A DNA stretch of 64,000 bases from UBA6912 sp963792895 (GTDB lineage: Bacteria > Actinomycetota > Acidimicrobiia > Spongiisociales > UBA5794): positions 124,001-188,000 of the forward strand of contig CAWBYA010000008.1 in NCBI GenBank assembly GCA_963792895.1, given 5' to 3'. Positions 60,508 to 64,000 of this stretch are shown here, piece after piece (the first letter of the stretch is position 1; every line of letters starts with the position of its first letter). The notes beneath the pieces were generated by a model. It saw only the letters and a list, made by a program, of their open reading frames with translations. It ran no database searches and had not been told where the DNA came from. Both the position numbers and the translations under genes were made by a program.

Positions 60508-60513
60508 AGCCTA
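60508..60513 (-). promoter_or_regulatory. -10 box TAGGCT of the enoyl-CoA hydratase gene
   Basis: TAGGCT ends seven bases before ATG 60500; leaderless pattern. Confidence 0.5.
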
Positions 60514-60594
60514 CCGGCCGTCCGCTCATCGAATCGGCTTCGCGCAGGCGCTGCCAAGGGTGCACGGGAATGCCGGCTGAACGCCCGGCCGTTC

Positions 60595-60600
60595 TACCAT
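60595..60600 (+). promoter_or_regulatory. -10 box TACCAT of the small membrane protein gene
   Basis: TACCAT ends seven bases before ATG 60608; leaderless pattern. Confidence 0.5.
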
Positions 60601-60607
60601 CGCACTC

Positions 60608-60718
60608 ATGGGCTTCAACCCCTTCCGCAAGTCACGCACCTCGATACTCGACATCGCCCTCGTGGTCGGCTTTGCTGCGCTCACCCTGGCGTTCGTCGCC
60701 TGGGGATTCTTCGGATAG
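60608..60718 (+). CDS. 36-residue single-span membrane protein
   Basis: Begins MGFNPFRKSRTSILDIALVV; a basic start (RKSR) is followed by one membrane helix (ILDIALVVGFAALTLAFVAW) and a short end GFFG. Coding is supported by the leaderless promoter and by an ORF that begins seven bases after its stop. No family recognised. Likely bicistronic with the 72-aa gene. Confidence 0.6.
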   Translation: MGFNPFRKSRTSILDIALVVGFAALTLAFVAWGFFG

Positions 60719-60725
60719 CCGGGCG

Positions 60726-60944
60726 ATGGCGTTCGGTGACGAGGTGGTGACAGCGGTCCAGCCGTATCAAGCGCGCAAGACGTACGTGTGTCCGGGGTGC
60801 GTATCGGCTATCGGTCCTGGTGTGGGACACGTTGTCGTCGTTCCGGAGCTCGCCCCCGACCTGCGCCGCCACTGGCATCATGGGTGCTGGCACAAGGAGC
60901 AGCGCCGCAGGCACGGCGTCACGCCACGTTGCGCCGCCAATTGA
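60726..60944 (+). CDS. 72-residue zinc-ribbon-like actinobacterial protein
   Basis: Sequence pattern FGDEVVTAVQPYQARKTYVC PGC then HVVVVPE and HWHHGCWHKE: a CxxC knuckle and a second His/Cys cluster (HWHHGC), suggesting one bound zinc. Similar small proteins are common beside enoyl-CoA hydratase in actinobacteria and are often mislabelled ATP/GTP-binding protein (from memory, not searched). It overlaps yraN by 26 bp. Confidence 0.72.
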   Translation: MAFGDEVVTAVQPYQARKTYVCPGCVSAIGPGVGHVVVVPELAPDLRRHWHHGCWHKEQRRRHGVTPRCAAN

Positions 60945-61263
60945 CGACAACGCCCGCTTCCGCAACAGCCACTCCGACGAAGTCGACGCCGACGCTGCCG
61001 TAGCGAGGCGACAGGCAGTTTGCGAGCCTGCGCACCTGAGCCAGTTTCGCCGCGGACATCCGCTCGATGGGGCTGTCTGCCACCGCCCACCGCCCAACGG
61101 TCTTCACCTCGACGGCGACGTGCCGGCCGCCGAACCGCACCAGGAGATCGATCTCACCTCGGCCGACGGACAGGTTGCGGGCAACCACCGCGGCGCCGCG
61201 GCGAGTGAGGAACGAGGCAGCAACCGATTCGCCGAGCTGCGCCAGTCCGGCGCGGCCGGTCAG
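60919..61263 (-). CDS. yraN: YraN-family (UPF0102) protein, probable CTG start
   Basis: Endonuclease-like fold of unknown role. GLAQLGESVAASFLTRRGAA, NLSVGRGEIDLLVRF and HVAVEVKTVGRWA match UPF0102 with its restriction-nuclease-like E-D-ExK set. The family begins near TGRxxLGxxGE; here TGRAGLAQLG follows a CTG at 61263 overlapping the DUF2469 TGA as CTGA. No ATG, GTG or TTG is available within the expected N terminus; the first is far upstream inside DUF2469. 114 residues. Confidence 0.88.
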   Translation of the reverse strand: MTGRAGLAQLGESVAASFLTRRGAAVVARNLSVGRGEIDLLVRFGGRHVAVEVKTVGRWAVADSPIERMSAAKLAQVRRLANCLSPRYGSVGVDFVGVAVAEAGVVVNWRRNVA

Positions 61264-61556
61264 ATAGCGGTCGTCGGCTCCAACTCCTCGATGTTGACGT
61301 CGCGGAACGTCATCACCTTGACCCGCTTCACGAAGCGGGCGGGGCGGTACATGTCCCAGACCCATGCGTCTTGCAGCTCCAGCTCGAAATAGACGGAGCC
61401 GTCGGCCTGGCGGGTGTGGACGTCGACCCCATTGGCGAGGTAGAACCGGCGCTCGGTCTCGATCACATAGCGGAACAACGGGAGGACATCCCGGTACTCC
61501 TTGTAGATCTGGAGCTCGACGTCGGTTTCGAACCGCTCGAGGTCTTCTTCACCCAT
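61260..61556 (-). CDS. DUF2469 actinobacterial protein
   Basis: 98-residue, actinobacteria-specific family. DLERFETDVELQIYKEYRDV and LPLFRYVIETERRFYLANGV, then VWDMYRPARFVKRVKVMTFRDVNIEEL are highly conserved. Function unknown; it is regularly found between lepB/rnhB and yraN. ATG 61556 with GGAGGAG upstream. Confidence 0.9.
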   Translation of the reverse strand: MGEEDLERFETDVELQIYKEYRDVLPLFRYVIETERRFYLANGVDVHTRQADGSVYFELELQDAWVWDMYRPARFVKRVKVMTFRDVNIEELEPTTAI

Positions 61557-61694
61557 CGGTCATCTCCTCCGCGGTAGCGGCACCCGGCCAGACGAGCCAG
61601 TCCGCTGCCGCATGTTACGCCGGGACGGCCCGGACGACGGCTTCTTCAGTTCTACCCGCTGAGTGCGACATCTCGCACGTCGCAGCATTTCCCG

Positions 61695-62435
61695 CTACAA
61701 CCCGCTCCATCGGCTCGGCGGCCAGAGCACGACGAAAGCCTTGCCCACGATTGCGTCACCGTCGATCGGTCCGAAGAATCGGCTGTCTTGACTCGAGTTG
61801 CGATTGTCGCCCATCACGAAGTACATCCCGGGGGGCACCGTCTCAGGCCCGAAGTCGGGCATGCTGGTGCGTGGATGGAGGTAGCTCTCGGCGAGTGCCT
61901 CACCATTGATGTGCACCGCACCGTCGCGAACCTCGACCGTCTCCCCCGGCAGCCCGATCACCCGTTTGATGAACTCGGACTTCGGCGTCGACAGTCCCAC
62001 CGACTCCGCCAGATTGCGCAGCACCGCTTCAGCCACCGATTCCCGTTCCTGGACCCCGCGGGGGTCGTCGAACACGATGACGTCGCCGCGACTGACGTCC
62101 CCGATGTCGAAGGCGAGCTTGTTCACGAGCACACGGTCGTTGATCTGGAGGGTGTTCTCCATCGAGCTCGAAGGGATCCAGAACGCTTGAATCACGAACG
62201 TCTTGATGACGACGGCGATGACCAGGGCGATGAGGATGAGAAGTGGCAGCTCCCTCCAGAAGGAGCGCCCTTTGCCCGACTCCTGCTCCTCCGGCGGAGC
62301 CGGCTCCGCGGCATCCTCCGAGGAGGGAGCGGTCTCGATCGGTGGCTCCGTCACCTGGTCCGCCGCAGCGACCGCCTCGCCCGAGCCGGGTCGGGGCGCG
62401 TCGTGGACAGGCTGATGCAGATCGGAATCGGTCAC
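61695..62435 (-). CDS. lepB: Signal peptidase I
   Basis: Removes signal peptides outside the membrane. An acidic, Pro-rich cytoplasmic head of about 58 residues, one membrane segment (LPLLILIALVIAVVIKTFVI), catalytic Ser in WIPSSSMENTL, general-base Lys in FIKRVIGLPGE, and the closing box GDNRNSSQDSRFFGPI. 246 residues. The start is GTG 62435. Standard position between rplS and yraN. Confidence 0.95.
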   Translation of the reverse strand: MTDSDLHQPVHDAPRPGSGEAVAAADQVTEPPIETAPSSEDAAEPAPPEEQESGKGRSFWRELPLLILIALVIAVVIKTFVIQAFWIPSSSMENTLQINDRVLVNKLAFDIGDVSRGDVIVFDDPRGVQERESVAEAVLRNLAESVGLSTPKSEFIKRVIGLPGETVEVRDGAVHINGEALAESYLHPRTSMPDFGPETVPPGMYFVMGDNRNSSQDSRFFGPIDGDAIVGKAFVVLWPPSRWSGL

Positions 62436-62459
62436 GTTGGCACGTTACTCCACATGGGT

Positions 62460-63117
62460 TCAAAAGCCGGATGAGTCATAGGAACGGCCGCCGAGGTAGT
62501 CGTGCCACAGAAGGCGAGCGGCGACGGCGCGCCAGGGACGCCATAGATCTGCCATCTGATCGGCCTCCTCGTAGGTCGGCGGCGCGTCCGTTGCGAGTGC
62601 CCGACCAAGCGACACGACGAGGGCGCGATCTCCCGTCGGCCAGACATCGGGCCGCCCAAGAGCAAACAGCAGGTAATTGCTCGCCGTCCACGGGCCAACG
62701 CCGACGAGGCGCTGGAGGTGAGCGACTGCCGCCTCGTCGCCGAGCCTGCCGGCAACGTCGAGGTCGAACTCGCCGGTGACGAGCGCACCGGCGAGATGCC
62801 GCACATACCGGGTCTTCTGCCGGCTGAAGCCGACGGCGAGGAGCGCAGCGTCGTCGAGCGTGAGGAACGCGTCCGGCGTCACGGCGCCGAGACGCTCTTC
62901 CAGTCGGCGATAGGCCGCGGCTCCTGAAGCGAGCGAGACCTGCTGCTCGAGGACCAACCGCACCAGGGTTGCGAAGCCGGGCTCACGACGCCACAGCGGC
63001 GGTATGCCGTTCCGTTCGAAGAGCTCGCGCGAGGACGCCGTCCCGCTCGGCGAGCGCGCGGCAGCCCGTTGCGAGGGAGGCGGGATCGAGGCGCACCTGT
63101 TGCGAGGGGCGCCGCAC
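62460..63117 (-). CDS. HhH-GPD DNA-3-methyladenine glycosylase (AlkA-like), one frameshift
   Basis: Base-excision repair of alkylated bases. PGFATLVRLVLEQQVSLASG, the HhH-GPD motif LVGVGPWTASNYLLFALG with catalytic Asp in VWPTGDRALV, and the C-terminal WRPWRAVAARLLWHDYL. The first about 32 residues (from VRRPSQQVRLDPASL through AERDGVLARAL) are in another frame; the join is near 63015-63028, where one extra base would restore the run into ERNGIPPLWRREPGF. Corrected length is 218 residues. The GTG at 63117 lies two bases after the rplS stop, so it is coupled to rplS. Confidence 0.85.
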
Positions 63118-63119
63118 CG

Positions 63120-63464
63120 TCAGGTGCGCTTCTCCTTGATGCGGGTGGCCTTGCCAACCCGATCGCGAAGGAAGTAGAGCTTGGCGCGCCGGACGTCGCC
63201 GCGGCGCATCACCTCGATCTTCTGAATGATGGGGGCGTGCACCGGGAAGATGCGCTCTACCCCCACTCCGAAGCTGATCTTCCGAACGGTGAAGGTCTCA
63301 CGGAGACCGCCGCCGCTGCGACCGATCACGACGCCCTCGTACACCTGCACCCGCTCTCGTCCACCCTCGACCACACGGACGTGGACGCGCACGGTGTCGC
63401 CGGGACCGAAGTCCGGCACGTCGTCGCGCAAGTACGCAGCCTCGATCTCATCGAGCGTGTTCAC
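63120..63464 (-). CDS. rplS: 50S ribosomal protein L19
   Basis: 114 residues from GTG 63464, which follows GGAGGACCCC; GTG 63476 would add four. DVPDFGPGDTVRVHVRVVEG, QVYEGVVIGRSGGG, TFTVRKISFGVGVERIFPVH and VRRAKLYFLRDRVGKATRI are the L19 blocks. Has its own -10 box at 63502-63507. Confidence 0.96.
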   Translation of the reverse strand: MNTLDEIEAAYLRDDVPDFGPGDTVRVHVRVVEGGRERVQVYEGVVIGRSGGGLRETFTVRKISFGVGVERIFPVHAPIIQKIEVMRRGDVRRAKLYFLRDRVGKATRIKEKRT

Positions 63465-63501
63465 GGGGTCCTCCACGAGGAAACGAAGTGAGGAAGCCGG
63501 G

Positions 63502-63507
63502 ATTGTA
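63502..63507 (-). promoter_or_regulatory. -10 box TACAAT of rplS
   Basis: TACAAT lies about 38 bp before GTG 63464, downstream of trmD. A matching -35 is not clear. It suggests rplS and the genes after it have their own promoter. Confidence 0.5.
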
Positions 63508-63572
63508 GACGACCGCCGCCCATCCGCGAAATCGCCGGTGCCGGCGCTTCTCCGGCCGCTGGCGAGCTCGTG

Positions 63573-64000
63573 TCAGTCCTCCTGTCCAGGCGGTGCCATG
63601 AGATCAGGACGCCGCTCTGCGGTGCGACGCTGCCGTTGCTCCTCACGCCATGTTGCGATCCGTCCGTGATCGCCGGACAGCAGGACGTCGGGAACCGTCC
63701 AGCCCCTGAAGTCGGCAGGGCGGGTGTACTGCGGCTCTTCGAGCAGGCCGTTGCGGAAGCTCTCGGTGACGACCGACTCGGGGTTGCCCACCACCCCGGG
63801 AAGCAGCCGGGTGACACCCTCGATGATCGCGAGGGCCGCCACCTCGCCGCCGAGCAGCACGTAATCGCCCAGCGAGATCTCCTCGTCGATGAGGTGCTCG
63901 GCAACTCGCTCGTCGACGCCCTCGTACCGGCCGCACACGAGGGTGAGCGCCGGCAGGCCTGCCCACCGGTCCAGCGTCGCCTGGGTGAGTGGAGCGCCCA
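63573..64000 (-). CDS. trmD: tRNA (guanine37-N1)-methyltransferase, C-terminal part, cut by the window end
   Basis: The visible 142 codons include GAPLTQATLDRWAGLP, LVCGRYEGVDERVAEHL, EEISLGDYVLLGGEVAALAI and the C-terminal RLLPGVVGNPESVVTESF and YTRPADFRGWTVPDVLLSGD, all typical of TrmD (SPOUT knot). The start lies beyond base 64000. Standard neighbour of rplS; 108 bp separate it from the rplS start. Confidence 0.95.
   Translation of the reverse strand, partial: GAPLTQATLDRWAGLPALTLVCGRYEGVDERVAEHLIDEEISLGDYVLLGGEVAALAIIEGVTRLLPGVVGNPESVVTESFRNGLLEEPQYTRPADFRGWTVPDVLLSGDHGRIATWREEQRQRRTAERRPDLMAPPGQED

Noticed and set aside
1..64000. Programmed ribosomal frameshifting in the interrupted genes
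   Set aside because: Breaks lack slippery heptamers with a following pseudoknot and affect families not known for it; sequence error is simpler.

Overview
The window reads as one continuous chromosomal segment of a high-GC member of the Actinomycetota, most likely an Acidimicrobiia-like lineage. The lineage is an inference from gene content: no rRNA gene is present and nothing was searched. Pointers are a mycobacterial-type SOS box in front of imuA'-imuB, an RskA-like anti-sigma factor beside an ECF sigma factor, a WhiG/FliA-type sigma factor between rpsB and xerC, DUF2469 next to yraN, a dodecin, and many transcription units with a TANNNT -10 box 6-8 nt before the start codon, as in leaderless transcripts. 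I see no tRNA or rRNA gene, CRISPR array, insertion sequence or prophage.

Layout. 1-5.3 kb: the end of a kynureninase gene, ychF, an SGNH hydrolase, uridine kinase, and a sigma/anti-sigma pair. 5.3-12.6 kb: a SAM-I riboswitch ahead of B12-dependent methionine synthase (metH), then metF, photolyase and an acyltransferase. 12.5-13.95 kb: a three-gene operon (43-aa protein, ribbon-helix-helix protein, DUF4097 protein) with repeated operator-like sequences. 14.0-18.5 kb: a TPP-riboswitch operon for thiamine pyrophosphokinase and a thiamine ABC transporter. 18.5-28.3 kb: YbaK-type deacylase, divergent sulfurtransferase and SufE, 5-formyl-THF cyclo-ligase, SDR, an anchored propeller-like protein, a YcaQ-type glycosylase, PlsC, the SOS mutasome genes imuA'-imuB, and dodecin.

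28.3-56.3 kb: the large conserved minus-strand information-processing block. Read in transcription order (right to left) it is comM-dprA-[ferritin-like protein]-xerC-whiG-like-rpsB-tsf-pyrH-frr-cdsA-dxr-rseP-ispG-[trypsin-like protease]-proS, then rimP-nusA-infB-DUF503-rbfA-nrnA-truB-ribF, then rpsO-pnp. It couples translation factors, isoprenoid (MEP) synthesis, phospholipid synthesis and RNA turnover. The bracketed genes are additions to the usual order. 56.4-60.9 kb: an accessory insert with a repeat-bearing protein, SRPBCC and VOC proteins, a flavin-dependent-halogenase-like enzyme, an enoyl-CoA hydratase and two tiny genes. 60.9-64 kb: the conserved run resumes with trmD-rplS-glycosylase-lepB-DUF2469-yraN.

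Two general points matter for reuse. First, at least eleven single-base frameshifts interrupt otherwise well-conserved genes, five of them in the first 3 kb, so assembly or sequencing error is likely. Second, three genes (thiQ, dxr, yraN) have no ATG, GTG or TTG where their family N terminus should begin. Each has a CTG overlapping the upstream TGA, as CTGA.
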